From NCBI RefSeq assembly GCF_900188445.1, contig NZ_FZOR01000051.1, positions 1 through 59,198 of the forward strand: a stretch of 59,198 nt of DNA, in the 5' to 3' direction. Numbering within the stretch: the first letter of the stretch is position 1; every line of letters begins with the position of its first letter. The notes beneath the pieces were generated by a model, which did not search any database, was not told where the DNA came from, and saw nothing but the letters and a program-made list of their open reading frames with translations. Positions 41,226 to 50,079 of the stretch are shown in pieces. The stretch is from Actinomadura meyerae. GTDB lineage: Bacteria; Actinomycetota; Actinomycetes; Streptosporangiales; Streptosporangiaceae. Position numbers and translations under genes: made by a program.

Positions 41226-41963
41226 ATGGTGGACGTCTTCGATGACCTGACCGCGGAGCTCCGGCAGCTGGACGCGATGCTGGCGGCGCTGGAACCCGGG
41301 CAGTGGGACCGCCCGTCCGGCGCCGCGGGCTGGAGCGTCGCCGACGTCGTCCTGCACCTGGCGCAGACCAACGAAGTCATCAGTGACCCGGAGGCCGGGG
41401 AGGCCACCGCCTTCCTGTCGCCCGACGCCGCCAAGACCGTGGACGGCGTCGTCGCGGACATGGTCGCCGCCGAGCGCGGCATGCCCCCGGAGGAGCTGCT
41501 GGAGCGCTGGCGCAAGGGCGCCTTCGGCGCCGCGGACTTCCTCCGCGCGCAGCCGCCGGGCACGCGGCTGTCATGGGTGCGGACGCCGCTGTCGCCGCGC
41601 ACGCTCGCCACCACGAGGATCGCCGAGCACTGGGCGCACGCCCAGGACATCGCCGTCCCGCTGGGCCTCCCGTACCCCGACACGGCCCGGATCCGGCACA
41701 TCGCGTGGCTCGCGCACCGCACGCTGCCCTACGCCTTCTCCGTCGAAGGTCTCCCGGACGCGCCCGTCTTCTGCGACCTCACCGCGCCCGACGGGACGCA
41801 CTGGACGTTCGGCGACCCGGCCGCGCCGTCCCGCGTCACCGGCCCGGCCGCCGACTTCTGCCGCGTCGGGGCCCGCCGCCTCACCCCGGAGCGGACCGCG
41901 CTGACCGCCGAGGGCCCGCATGCCGCCGACGCCCTCCGCGTCCTGCGCAACTACGCGGCCTGA
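41226..41963 (+). CDS. DinB-like metal-binding protein, TIGR03084 type
   Basis: A 245-residue protein with an N-terminal DinB/mycothiol-dependent four-helix bundle: MLAALEPGQWDRPSGAAGWS, DVVLHLAQTNEV (metal His) and IAEHWAHAQDIAVPLG (further His). The layout fits the actinobacterial TIGR03084 group, of unknown activity. A mycothiol-linked role is possible but not shown. The start at 41226 lies 12 bp after a palindromic operator, so it is probably repressed on its own rather than part of the PKS operon. Confidence 0.82.
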   Translation: MVDVFDDLTAELRQLDAMLAALEPGQWDRPSGAAGWSVADVVLHLAQTNEVISDPEAGEATAFLSPDAAKTVDGVVADMVAAERGMPPEELLERWRKGAFGAADFLRAQPPGTRLSWVRTPLSPRTLATTRIAEHWAHAQDIAVPLGLPYPDTARIRHIAWLAHRTLPYAFSVEGLPDAPVFCDLTAPDGTHWTFGDPAAPSRVTGPAADFCRVGARRLTPERTALTAEGPHAADALRVLRNYAA

Positions 41964-41993
41964 GCCCACGGGCCGCCGGAGGTCCAGGCCGGG

Positions 41994-42060
41994 GCGGGTT
42001 CAGTTCGCGCGGTCCAGTACGCGCGCGGGTTCAGGACGCGCGCGGGTTCAGGACGTGCGC
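41994..42060. repeat. Degenerate 13-17-bp repeats around a stop codon
   Basis: GCGCGCGGGTTCAGGAC is repeated at 42021-42037 and 42038-42054; shorter variants lie at 41994-42006 and 42007-42020 and a fragment from 42055. The stop of the DUF1361 gene (TCA on plus, 42048-42050) is inside a unit, between two convergent genes. Confidence 0.85.
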
Positions 42061-42716
42061 GTCGCCCGGAGCCGCCGGGCGCTCTTCAGCGTGGCGTCGA
42101 ACGAGGCTTCGGCGATGGCCTTCGTCATGAAATGGCACATCCAGGTGACCAGGAAGACCGCCAGGATCAGGACCGGCGCCCACGTCCAGGTCAGCTGCAC
42201 GACGATCCGCTCGATGGCGCCGTGCGGGTCGACGACCGGCTCCCAGCTGTTCAGGCGGGCCCAGCGGCCGAGGAAGACGCCGATCGCGCAGAGCGCGTGC
42301 GCGGCCACGGTGACGCGGCCGCTCCACGCGCCGAGGCCCAGCCGCGCGAGGTGCCGCGTCGCGGCCGACAGTGCCAGGTAGTACGCGAGGAAGCCCGAGC
42401 CGATGAGCGCCGCGTAGACGGGCAGGACGGCCGTGACGACCGGCCCGCCGCGGTCGGCGAGCAGCATGTCGTTGCGGAGATGCACCAGGTCGGTGACGAC
42501 GTAGGGGGCGTTCGGCAGGAACAGCACGAACAGCACGAGCCCCGCCCACCAGAGCGGTGACCGGGACATGCGGTGGCCGCGGAAGAGCAGGAGGGCCAGG
42601 CCGACGGGGATCCAGGCCAGGATCGTGTTCCAGCCCATCCATACGGCATCGCGGCGGAGGACGTCGACAAGGTTCGGCGCGACCTGCTCAAGGATCCCCA
42701 TGGCTCCATGGTGCAT
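42048..42716 (-). CDS. DUF1361 membrane protein
   Basis: A 222-residue integral membrane protein matching DUF1361: NTILAWIPVGLALLLFRG, then PLWWAGLVLFVLFLPNAPYV with TDLVHLRND, a family signature. Five to six transmembrane segments can be drawn. Function unknown. The ATG at 42716 follows GGGAGAT; one at 42701 is also in frame. It lies 26 bp downstream of the HerA-like ATPase gene on the same strand. Confidence 0.85.
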   Translation of the reverse strand: MHHGAMGILEQVAPNLVDVLRRDAVWMGWNTILAWIPVGLALLLFRGHRMSRSPLWWAGLVLFVLFLPNAPYVVTDLVHLRNDMLLADRGGPVVTAVLPVYAALIGSGFLAYYLALSAATRHLARLGLGAWSGRVTVAAHALCAIGVFLGRWARLNSWEPVVDPHGAIERIVVQLTWTWAPVLILAVFLVTWMCHFMTKAIAEASFDATLKSARRLRATRTS

Positions 42717-42742
42717 GAACGATCTCCCGTCCGGCGGACTTC

Positions 42743-45553
42743 TCATCCGCCGGAGACGAACGACCCGACGATGCCGTCCGCGTTGCGCAGGCGCGATGCG
42801 GCCTCGCGCAGGCGGTCGCTCCAGTCGGGGTCAGTTCGCAGTGCCCCTACGGCGTCCTCCAGAGCCGAACCGGTGCCCCAGAGGGCGAGGGCGCGCGCGT
42901 CCAGATCGCGCTGGTCGCGTTCCCACCAGGCGGAGACGGCGCTGAGCTGCTCGGCGAGAGTGCCACCGGGGATGGTCCGCTGGTAGCGGGCCTCCCATTC
43001 GGCGTTGAGGTGGTGACGAGGGCCGTCAGGGGCGTCCTTGTGGGCTTGCTGGAGTTCTTCCAGGACGAGGCACCAGCGGTAAGGGGCCGCGAAGTAGACG
43101 GCTTCCTCGTCGGTGCACGCGGCCCCGTTCAGGGACGCCACCATGTGCTCGGCCAGCGCGCCGGGCGCGGCACGGGACGCGACGGCGGCGTCCACCGCAT
43201 GGGAGACGGCGCAGTCGGCGAGGCGCCGGGGCAGGCCGTCCAGGACGGCGATGTCGAGCCCCGGCGCGCCCCAGCCCGTCAGGTGCGCGGCGGCGGACAG
43301 TTCCGCCCACAGCACCAGTTCGGGACGCTCGGCCACCGCGCGCTGAGCGGTGCGCATGTCGCGGAGCGTGCAGGGGGAGTCGTGGCAGTCCGGGCCGCAC
43401 GTCCCGCTCCGGGGGGTCACCAGCACCCCGGGCGAGGCGAGCGGCGCCGGCCGCTCCGGATGCTCCAGCCCGGAACCGTCCGGGACGCGCACCAGGTGCG
43501 GGAAGTCCATGCCGTCGGTGAACACCGCGCCCTCGCCCGGCGTGAGCGTGACCAGGAACCGCGACTGCGCCTCGGTGATGTTCATCGTCGCGCCGACCGC
43601 GTCCCGGTCGTCCCGCGCGGGCAGCCGGTGCACGATCTTCACGGCGGTGTTCTTGATGACGTCCGGGACGAGCTTGGACGGGATCTGCTCCGCCACGACC
43701 AGGCCCTCCCCGTAGGCGCGGATCTCCGCCAGGAGGCTCGCGAACGTCTCCACGGCGTGCGCCGCCGGGCCCGCGGTCCCGCCGCGCCGCAGCAGCCGGT
43801 GCGCCTCCTCGAACACCGTCAGGTGCCGCAGCCCCGCCGGACCGCCCGCGCCCTGCCGCAGCCGCAGGTGCTCCACCAGCCGGACCAGGACGGTGCCCAT
43901 CAGGAACGCCTTGTCGCGGTCGTCGCCGACGTCCTCGATCTCGAAGACGGCGTTGCGGGCGAGCAGCGCGTCGAAGTCGATCGGATGGCCGCCCTCCAGG
44001 AACCGCCCGGTCGTCCCGAGCCGCAGGCTGGACAGCCGCACCCGGATGAACCCGCGCACGTTGTCGGTGATCTCCTGGCCGTAGCCGATGTCGGTCACGA
44101 CCTGCTCGGCGGCGGCCTGGAGGTCGCCGAGCGTCGGGTAGCGCGGACGCGGTGCCCGCCGCGCATAGGCGGCGCCGAGGGGTTCGCCGAGCGCGAGGTC
44201 CCAGCCGAGGCGCTCGTAGCAGCGGGTCAGCGCCGCCGACAGCACCTGCGGGAACGGCTCGTCGGCCTCGAACGCGGCGAGGAACAGCGCCCGGACGAGA
44301 TCGGCGTGGGTCTGCAGCGGGAACGGCCGCCCGTCCGGGCCGCGGGCCGGTTCGAGCGGGTTGATCCCGGCCGCGACCGCCGCCGCGTCGCCCGGCCGGA
44401 TCGCGACGACCTCCGCGCCCGGCACTCCCGCCGCCGCCAGCCGGGACGCCATCGCCCGGTACTCCGCCTTCGCGGGCTCGACCACCAGCCAGGGCAGCCC
44501 GGCCGCCGAGGCGGCGGTCAGCAGCGACCGGATCGTCTGCGACTTGCCGGCGCCGGTCGCGCCGCACACGAACGTGTGCCGGTTCAGGCTCCCGAGGGGC
44601 AGGGACAGCGACCCGACCTCGCGCCGGTCGCGGTCCAGGACCCGTCCCAGCGGGACGCCCTCGCCGCCCTCGCCGCCCTCGCCCGCCGGCTCGGGCGTCA
44701 CGTCGAACTCCGGCCGCAGCACGAACCGGACCCCGGCGACCTCCCGGGCGGGCGGGCGCGCCAGCGCCGCCACGAGCCGCGTGCTCGCCTCGAAGGGGCC
44801 GTCCGCGCCCGGGACCAGCGTGTACGGGAGGCCGGTCAGGTCCGCCGACGCGCACACCAGCGCCGCCACCCGCGCGGCCGCCGCAGGGGTCGCCGCCCCC
44901 GCCGCGAGGTGCACCCGCCATAGCCCCGACGTCGCGGCCCGCCGCAGTTCGCGGTGCCGGTGCTCCATCCGGGCGGCGGCCACCGACTCCTCAGGCGACA
45001 GGTCCGCCATCGACCGGGCGCGCCGCTGCCGGTCGGCGAGGTCGTCGGCGAGGCCCGCGGCCTCGGACGCGTCCACCGGTTCGGCCAGCAGCAGCCAGGC
45101 GAACGGCTGCGCCCACACCGAGAGCAGGCCGTCTTCGAGGGACGGCCTGGCGGGCTCCTCGCGGGCGGCCGGGTCGTCGTTGAGCAGATCGTCGGCGAGC
45201 AGGCCGTCCGCGATGCCGCCGATGCCGACCCAGTGCGGCATCTCGGCGGCGGCCGCCCCGTCCGGCAGCAGCACGCCGCGTCCGCCCGCCGGCAGGCTCA
45301 GCGCCGCCGCGCTCCCGTCCAGGCCGGCGACGAGCCCGGAGCCGCCGACGAGCACCTCCGTGGGCCCGGACGCCGCCGCCCGCCGCCAGCCGACCAGCAC
45401 CGGCTCGCCGCCCGCGTGGTACGCCGACACCAGTGCCGCGAGCCGCTGGTCGCGCCCCTCGTCCCGGCCGTCGTCGCGGTCCGGGCGCGGCATCTCCAGC
45501 AGCCTGCACACCGGCAGGCCGCGCACCGCGTCCAAGATCTCCGCCCCCGCCAT
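42743..45553 (-). CDS. HerA/FtsK-like DUF87 ATPase
   Basis: A 936-residue ATPase. The core holds Walker A HTFVCGATGAGKSQTIRSLL (about residues 325-345), Walker B LRHLTVFEEAHRLLRR and a downstream motif IRAYGEGLVVAEQIPSKLVP, as in HerA-type hexameric translocases. The first about 320 residues and the last about 280 are poorly conserved. A CxxxC cluster (GTCGPDCHDSPC) may bind metal. Role unknown; HerA enzymes move DNA or protein. The start has no good ribosome site, but TAGCCT 8 nt upstream suggests a leaderless transcript. It is divergent from the TraD-like gene. Confidence 0.85.
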   Translation of the reverse strand: MAGAEILDAVRGLPVCRLLEMPRPDRDDGRDEGRDQRLAALVSAYHAGGEPVLVGWRRAAASGPTEVLVGGSGLVAGLDGSAAALSLPAGGRGVLLPDGAAAAEMPHWVGIGGIADGLLADDLLNDDPAAREEPARPSLEDGLLSVWAQPFAWLLLAEPVDASEAAGLADDLADRQRRARSMADLSPEESVAAARMEHRHRELRRAATSGLWRVHLAAGAATPAAAARVAALVCASADLTGLPYTLVPGADGPFEASTRLVAALARPPAREVAGVRFVLRPEFDVTPEPAGEGGEGGEGVPLGRVLDRDRREVGSLSLPLGSLNRHTFVCGATGAGKSQTIRSLLTAASAAGLPWLVVEPAKAEYRAMASRLAAAGVPGAEVVAIRPGDAAAVAAGINPLEPARGPDGRPFPLQTHADLVRALFLAAFEADEPFPQVLSAALTRCYERLGWDLALGEPLGAAYARRAPRPRYPTLGDLQAAAEQVVTDIGYGQEITDNVRGFIRVRLSSLRLGTTGRFLEGGHPIDFDALLARNAVFEIEDVGDDRDKAFLMGTVLVRLVEHLRLRQGAGGPAGLRHLTVFEEAHRLLRRGGTAGPAAHAVETFASLLAEIRAYGEGLVVAEQIPSKLVPDVIKNTAVKIVHRLPARDDRDAVGATMNITEAQSRFLVTLTPGEGAVFTDGMDFPHLVRVPDGSGLEHPERPAPLASPGVLVTPRSGTCGPDCHDSPCTLRDMRTAQRAVAERPELVLWAELSAAAHLTGWGAPGLDIAVLDGLPRRLADCAVSHAVDAAVASRAAPGALAEHMVASLNGAACTDEEAVYFAAPYRWCLVLEELQQAHKDAPDGPRHHLNAEWEARYQRTIPGGTLAEQLSAVSAWWERDQRDLDARALALWGTGSALEDAVGALRTDPDWSDRLREAASRLRNADGIVGSFVSGG

Positions 45554-45724
45554 GGGCAGTCAGGCTATTGAGCAAGACCCTCGTTGGGAAGGCCGGTTCG
45601 CGACGGGGGGCCTGACAAGTTCCGTGTCAATCTGCTTGGGTTGTTCGCGCATCACCGTGCTCACCACCCTCACCCGGTGCGCGGTGGCCGAGCCGGTACC
45701 CGAGGAGAGCGGGGGGTCAGCGTC

Positions 45725-47836
45725 GTGAGGGGTCGACCGGCCGATCACGAAGGACCGCTGTCGCGCCGCGAACGGCTGTTCAGTCCCGACCCCCGCATCG
45801 GATGGGTGTTCCGGGACCGCTGGTGGTTCCTCACCCCCTTCCCCGAGGCGCCGCCGCGGCAGCAGGCGCTGCCGGACTACCTGGCGCGCCGCGTGGCCGA
45901 GACCGAGGCCGCCGCCCGCCGCCGGATGGGCCGGACGCTCCCGGGCAGCGCCGGCATGGCGGCCGTTCTGGTCGTGCTCGCCGCCCTCGCCGCCGGACTG
46001 TCCACGAGCTTCACCGTCGGCCTGCTGCTCCTCGCCGTCATCGCGGTAACGCCGGGCGCCGTGCTGACCTGGTGGGCCCTCCGGCAGCGGGAGGGCGCGC
46101 GCAGGGCACACGAACTGGCACAGAAGCAGGTCACCGGCGGCTATCACGAGCAGGCGCAGCAATGGCAGGCGCGCAAGCAGGCCCACGAGGCCGCAGAGCG
46201 CGCGCGGCTCGACCAACTGCCCGAGTGGGGCGCCGCTCCGCGCCCCGGCCGCCGCCTGGACGTGTTCGGCGGGACGCTGTGGGCATGGGAGGCGCTGCTG
46301 ACCACCTATGGGACGTCCACCCTCGCCGTCCAGCCGCTGCTGGTGCTCGACCTGTCGCGGGAGGTCGTCAGTCGCGAACTGGCCGAGCTGTCCCGCGCCG
46401 CCGGGATGGAGGTGGACGAGCAGCTGCTGCCCAGCCGCCAGGCGTCGTCCACCTTGCTCACCGACATGTCGCCGCAGGAACTCGTCGACGCGATCGTGGA
46501 GTCCATGCACGGCGGCGGGCCCGACACGACCCGCGCCGAACGCAGCATGGACGACCGCATCCTCAGCAAGGTGTGCGGCGCCCTCGGCGGCGACATCACC
46601 CTCGCCCGCATCGCCGCGGCCCTCCGCGTCCTGATGGGCGAGCCCGAGGAAGGCGACGCCCTGACCCGCGACGAGCGGCGGCGCGTCGGCACCGAGCTGT
46701 TCACGGTCGAATACCGCCGCCAGGCCCACGCGAACCTGTCGCGGATCGAGTCCTACGTCCACCCGCTGGAAGACCTCGGCACTCGGCCGTCCGGGACGGG
46801 TCCGGGGTACCTGACCTGCATCGCGCTGGACAGCCAGGCCCGCAACGTCCGGTCGGAGCTGCTCACCGACCTGATCGTCCAGTGGGTCACGCACCGGATC
46901 ACCGCGTCCTCGGCGGCGACGCCCGCCCTCGTGGTCGCCGGGGCGGACGAGCTGGCCCGCCGCCACCTGGAGCGGCTCTCGGACGCCTGCGAGCGGCGCG
47001 GCGTCCCGCTGACCCTGCTGTTCCGGCGGCTGCGCGAGACGTCCGCCGAGCTGATCGGCGGCGGCGCCGTCGCGTTCATGCGGCTCGGCAACCACGAGGA
47101 CGCCGCGCGGGCCGCCGACTTCATCGGCCGCGACCACCGGTTCGTCCTGTCGCAGATCACCAGGAACGTCGGCGGGACCGAGTCGCACACGACGACCGAC
47201 ACCCGCGGCGAGGGCGACTCGGAGACCCGCAGCACCAGCCGCACGACCGGTTCGTCCCGCACGTGGGGGACGAGCAGCTCCGGCGGCGTCTCCCACTCGG
47301 GCGGCGAGATGTTCGGGCTGTTCCCCGACCGCTCGACGTCCAGCCAGCGCGGCCGGAACCGGGGCGGCTCCGACAGCCGCAGCGCCACCGAGGGGACCGC
47401 CGTCGCCACCACGCGGAACTGGTCGGCCGCCTCCTCCTACGCCGAGGGCACCAACTGGAGCGACGCGGACAGCAGCCAGCGCGTGTACGAGTACGTCGTC
47501 GAACCCGTCACCCTCCAGCACCTCCCGGACCACGCGCTGCTGCTCGTCCAGTCGGCGCCCGGCGGCGGCCGCACGGTCACCCCGGTCGAGTGCGACCCGG
47601 CGATCGTCACGCTGGACCGCGTCACCACCGGCCCCCTCCCGGACCCGCCCGCCCCGCGCGCCGTCCCCGGCCCCACCGCCCCGGCCGGGCAGCAGTCCCC
47701 GCAGTGGACCGCCCCGCCTCCGCGGTGGGCGGCGCCTCCGGCCCCGCCGCCTCCGCGAGCGCCCCTCACCCCCGACCCGGGCCGCCCGGCGGGCCGCGAC
47801 CAGGGCCCGCCGCCCCTGTTCGGCGGCCGGGCCTGA
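45725..47836 (+). CDS. Membrane protein with a TraD/TraM-recognition-like C-terminal domain
   Basis: A 703-residue protein. Residues about 78-118 form two membrane helices (AGMAAVLVVLAALAAGLSTS; TVGLLLLAVIAVTPGAVLTW). Residues 130-460 contain ATPase-like strands (GYLTCIALDSQARNVRSELL, ATPALVVAGADELARRHLER, LTLLFRRLRETSAELI) resembling VirD4/TraD coupling proteins, but no Walker A is visible. A Ser/Thr/Gly-rich, low-complexity stretch follows (about 470-590), then a proline-rich tail. GTG at 45725 is the likely start; no strong ribosome site. Divergent partner of the HerA-like ATPase. Confidence 0.7.
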   Translation: MRGRPADHEGPLSRRERLFSPDPRIGWVFRDRWWFLTPFPEAPPRQQALPDYLARRVAETEAAARRRMGRTLPGSAGMAAVLVVLAALAAGLSTSFTVGLLLLAVIAVTPGAVLTWWALRQREGARRAHELAQKQVTGGYHEQAQQWQARKQAHEAAERARLDQLPEWGAAPRPGRRLDVFGGTLWAWEALLTTYGTSTLAVQPLLVLDLSREVVSRELAELSRAAGMEVDEQLLPSRQASSTLLTDMSPQELVDAIVESMHGGGPDTTRAERSMDDRILSKVCGALGGDITLARIAAALRVLMGEPEEGDALTRDERRRVGTELFTVEYRRQAHANLSRIESYVHPLEDLGTRPSGTGPGYLTCIALDSQARNVRSELLTDLIVQWVTHRITASSAATPALVVAGADELARRHLERLSDACERRGVPLTLLFRRLRETSAELIGGGAVAFMRLGNHEDAARAADFIGRDHRFVLSQITRNVGGTESHTTTDTRGEGDSETRSTSRTTGSSRTWGTSSSGGVSHSGGEMFGLFPDRSTSSQRGRNRGGSDSRSATEGTAVATTRNWSAASSYAEGTNWSDADSSQRVYEYVVEPVTLQHLPDHALLLVQSAPGGGRTVTPVECDPAIVTLDRVTTGPLPDPPAPRAVPGPTAPAGQQSPQWTAPPPRWAAPPAPPPPRAPLTPDPGRPAGRDQGPPPLFGGRA

Positions 47837-47885
47837 TCAGGCCCCGCCTGATCACCCGTCCGGTTTGGCCACCCTCCGGGGCCGC

Positions 47886-49154
47886 TCAGCCGAGCCGTCG
47901 CCGCAGACCCTGTGCCCGCCGGACGAGGGGGAGCGGCAGCCTGTCCGGGGCCTTCTCGATGCGCTCCTCCACCACCGCGACCAGTTCGGCGCCGAACCCG
48001 AGCCGCACCGCCACCGCGTCCGCCCGCGCCTCCCCGCGTGCGGCCGGGAGCCGCGCGCCCAGCGCCGCCGCCCGCGCGGCCCCCGCCGGCAGCGCCACCA
48101 CCGCCGTGACCGCCGTGGCCAGCACCCCCAGTACGAGGACCAGCACGAAACCGATCGGCCGGTGCCACGCCACGGCCCGCTTCCACATCGGCCCGATCGG
48201 CGACCACACCTTGCGCAGCGTCCACAGCAGCGCCCGGCTCGGCATCGTGACCTGCGCGTGCACGAACGCCGGGACCGTCCGCCACCCCAGCAGATGGCCC
48301 AGCTCATGCGCCAGCACGGCCTCCAGCCGCCCAGGCGGCAGCGAACGCGCCGACGCCGACGTCACCGCCACCGTCCGGCCGAACGGCACGCAGGCGTTCA
48401 ACCCGTCCGACTCGACGACCACGACCCGGTAGCCGCCGACCCCGGCACGCCGCTGGACGTTCCGCCACGCCTGCTCCACCCGCTCGTCCGGGCGCGGCTC
48501 CCGGTACCCGTGCACGCGCCGCGCGCCGAGGGGCGCCAGCAGCATCAGCCCCCACACGGCGACGACGACGACCGCGCCCCAGACCGTCCACACCAGGTGC
48601 GCCCCGACCGCCACCGCCGCGACGAGGACGCCTTCAACCCCGACGATGGCCGCAACCGGAACCCCGCCCCGCCCGGCCGGCTCCTGACCGGGCGGCAGGT
48701 AGCGCGGAGTCTCGGGAACGTGCCATCCCTGCTGCCCGCCGGCGCCCGGCACCACCGGCGCCTGGGCGCCGACCGGCACGTCCGAGACGCGCCGGGTCCC
48801 GTACCGGGGCTCCGGCACGGACCGCGTTGCCGGGGGCTGCTCGGCCCGTTGCGGCACGGCGGGCGGCCGCACCGCCATGAGCGGCTCCTGCGGCGTCGTG
48901 GACGCGCTGAGCGGCGACACACCCGCCTCGGTCGGGGCCGAGCCTCCGTGACGGGGTGCGGGAGCTTCGGAAGGCCGCGAGGGCGCCGCAGAAGGCCGCG
49001 CCGGGGGCGCGGGAGGCTCGGGCGCAGGCGGGTCCTGGCGGCGGCGGGTGCGGGGTTCGTAGCGGCGCGACCGGTCGGTCCAGGTCTGGCCGTCCCAGTA
49101 GCGCTCGCGGCCCATCCACTCCGGATCTGGGTACCACCCAGGTGGTGTGCTCAC
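47886..49154 (-). CDS. M48 family metallopeptidase with DUF2510 N-terminus
   Basis: A 422-residue membrane peptidase. The N-terminus (PGWYPDPEWMGRERYWDGQT) is a DUF2510 module, followed by about 90 proline-rich residues, two helices (AAIVGVEGVLVAAVAVGAHL; GAVVVVAVWGLMLLAPLG) and a catalytic M48 domain with LEAVLAHELGHLLG (HELGH at 283-287) and RGEARADAVAVRLGF supplying the third ligand. It resembles HtpX-like quality-control proteases. The GTG at 49154 follows GGGGAGG. Confidence 0.85.
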   Translation of the reverse strand: MSTPPGWYPDPEWMGRERYWDGQTWTDRSRRYEPRTRRRQDPPAPEPPAPPARPSAAPSRPSEAPAPRHGGSAPTEAGVSPLSASTTPQEPLMAVRPPAVPQRAEQPPATRSVPEPRYGTRRVSDVPVGAQAPVVPGAGGQQGWHVPETPRYLPPGQEPAGRGGVPVAAIVGVEGVLVAAVAVGAHLVWTVWGAVVVVAVWGLMLLAPLGARRVHGYREPRPDERVEQAWRNVQRRAGVGGYRVVVVESDGLNACVPFGRTVAVTSASARSLPPGRLEAVLAHELGHLLGWRTVPAFVHAQVTMPSRALLWTLRKVWSPIGPMWKRAVAWHRPIGFVLVLVLGVLATAVTAVVALPAGAARAAALGARLPAARGEARADAVAVRLGFGAELVAVVEERIEKAPDRLPLPLVRRAQGLRRRLG

Positions 49155-49224
49155 CCGAACCCGCCTCCCCGTCAGCAACAGAGCACAGGCTTGCGCACCC
49201 TCCGACAGGGAGTCAACGGGATCG

Positions 49225-49623
49225 TCACAGCTTGGGGGTGAAGGGGCGCCGGTGGGCCGGATCGTCGGGGTCGGCGAGGCCGCGCAGGGCCGTCTCGACG
49301 AGTTCCACGGCGCGCAGGACGGCGACGAGGCGGGCGCCCTCGCGGCGGTAGGCCTCCAGGACCGACTCGACGCCGTGCGGCGGGACGAGGTCGCCGAGGT
49401 CGACGCGGGCGGTGCGGAACCCCTCGCGGGCCGCCTCGACGGACGCGGCCACGTGCTGGCGGGCCATCCGGGCGAGCGTGATCGGGTAGCGGCGCAGGAC
49501 GCCGTAGCGGCGGTACTCGGGCGGGACGAGCTCGAGCAGCCAGCCGAGGGCGGTGTCCTCGAAGCGGTCGGTGCCCGGTGGATGCACCTGCGAGGGCCAG
49601 CCGGGCGGGACGTAGGTGCTCAC
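49225..49623 (-). CDS. Conserved hypothetical protein under an SOS box
   Basis: A 132-residue protein of no family I can name. It begins MSTYVPPGWPSQVHPPG, then ALGWLLELVPPEYRRYGVLR, and has a largely helical second half (HVAASVEAAREGFRTARVDL, ESVLEAYRREGARLVAVLRA). No metal or catalytic motif is seen. GTG at 49623 has no ribosome site but TTATCCT lies 7 nt upstream, suggesting leaderless expression. A perfect LexA box overlaps this promoter, so it is probably induced by DNA damage. Confidence 0.7.
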   Translation of the reverse strand: MSTYVPPGWPSQVHPPGTDRFEDTALGWLLELVPPEYRRYGVLRRYPITLARMARQHVAASVEAAREGFRTARVDLGDLVPPHGVESVLEAYRREGARLVAVLRAVELVETALRGLADPDDPAHRRPFTPKL

Positions 49624-49643
49624 GAGGGCAGGATAACCCGTAT

Positions 49644-49659
49644 TCGAACCTACGTTCGA
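49644..49659. promoter_or_regulatory. LexA SOS box TCGAAC-N4-GTTCGA
   Basis: TCGAAC (49644-49649), CTAC, GTTCGA (49654-49659): a perfect match to the actinobacterial LexA operator, 21 bp upstream of the GTG at 49623 and overlapping its likely -35/-10 region on the minus strand. Confidence 0.8.
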
Positions 49660-49672
49660 GACAAAACGGACA

Positions 49673-50017
49673 CTATTCGGGCGGCGGGGTGCGCCGGATG
49701 CGGATCTTGCCGGAGTCGAGGTCGTCGCGGGTGCGGCCCGAGCCGGTCTGCTCGTGGTCGTCCTGCCGCATGACCTTCTGCCGCTCCTGCTCCTCCATCT
49801 TGACCTTCTTGGAGCCCTCGAAGGCGGAGGCGAGGTCCTCGAACATGCCGCCGCCGAACCCGGCGCCGGTCTCGCCGTCGCCGCGGATGGCGCCCATCAG
49901 GGACGACTTGCCCGTCCCCTCGCGGGGCCACTCGACGGTCTCCGGCTCGGCCGCCTCCGGGCGGTTGCCCATCGGACGGCCCTTGACGCGCTTGCGGCGT
50001 CGAAAGGGTGACTTCAC
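49673..50017 (-). CDS. Small DUF6191-like charged protein
   Basis: A 114-residue, charged, probably largely disordered protein: MKSPFRRRKRVKGRPMG, FGGGMFEDLASAFEGSKKVK, EEQERQKVMRQDDHEQTGSG, and a C-terminal DLDSGKIRIRR that resembles the ending of DUF6191 proteins. No catalytic motif. The GTG at 50017 follows TTGGAG; an ATG at 49972 is also possible. The spacer upstream carries a GGACRTTCAG direct repeat similar to the one at the DUF5753 locus. Confidence 0.6.
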   Translation of the reverse strand: MKSPFRRRKRVKGRPMGNRPEAAEPETVEWPREGTGKSSLMGAIRGDGETGAGFGGGMFEDLASAFEGSKKVKMEEQERQKVMRQDDHEQTGSGRTRDDLDSGKIRIRRTPPPE

Positions 50018-50056
50018 ACAGACTCCAACGCGATGAGTCTCCAGATTGATCCCAGC

Positions 50057-50079
50057 GGACGTTCAGATTGGACATTCAG
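50057..50079. promoter_or_regulatory. Direct repeat GGACRTTCAG x2
   Basis: GGACGTTCAG (50057-50066) and GGACATTCAG (50070-50079), 13 bp apart, about 40 bp upstream of the start at 50017. It resembles the AACGTTCAG pair at 1247-1270. The PPOX stop codon falls inside the second box. Confidence 0.4.
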
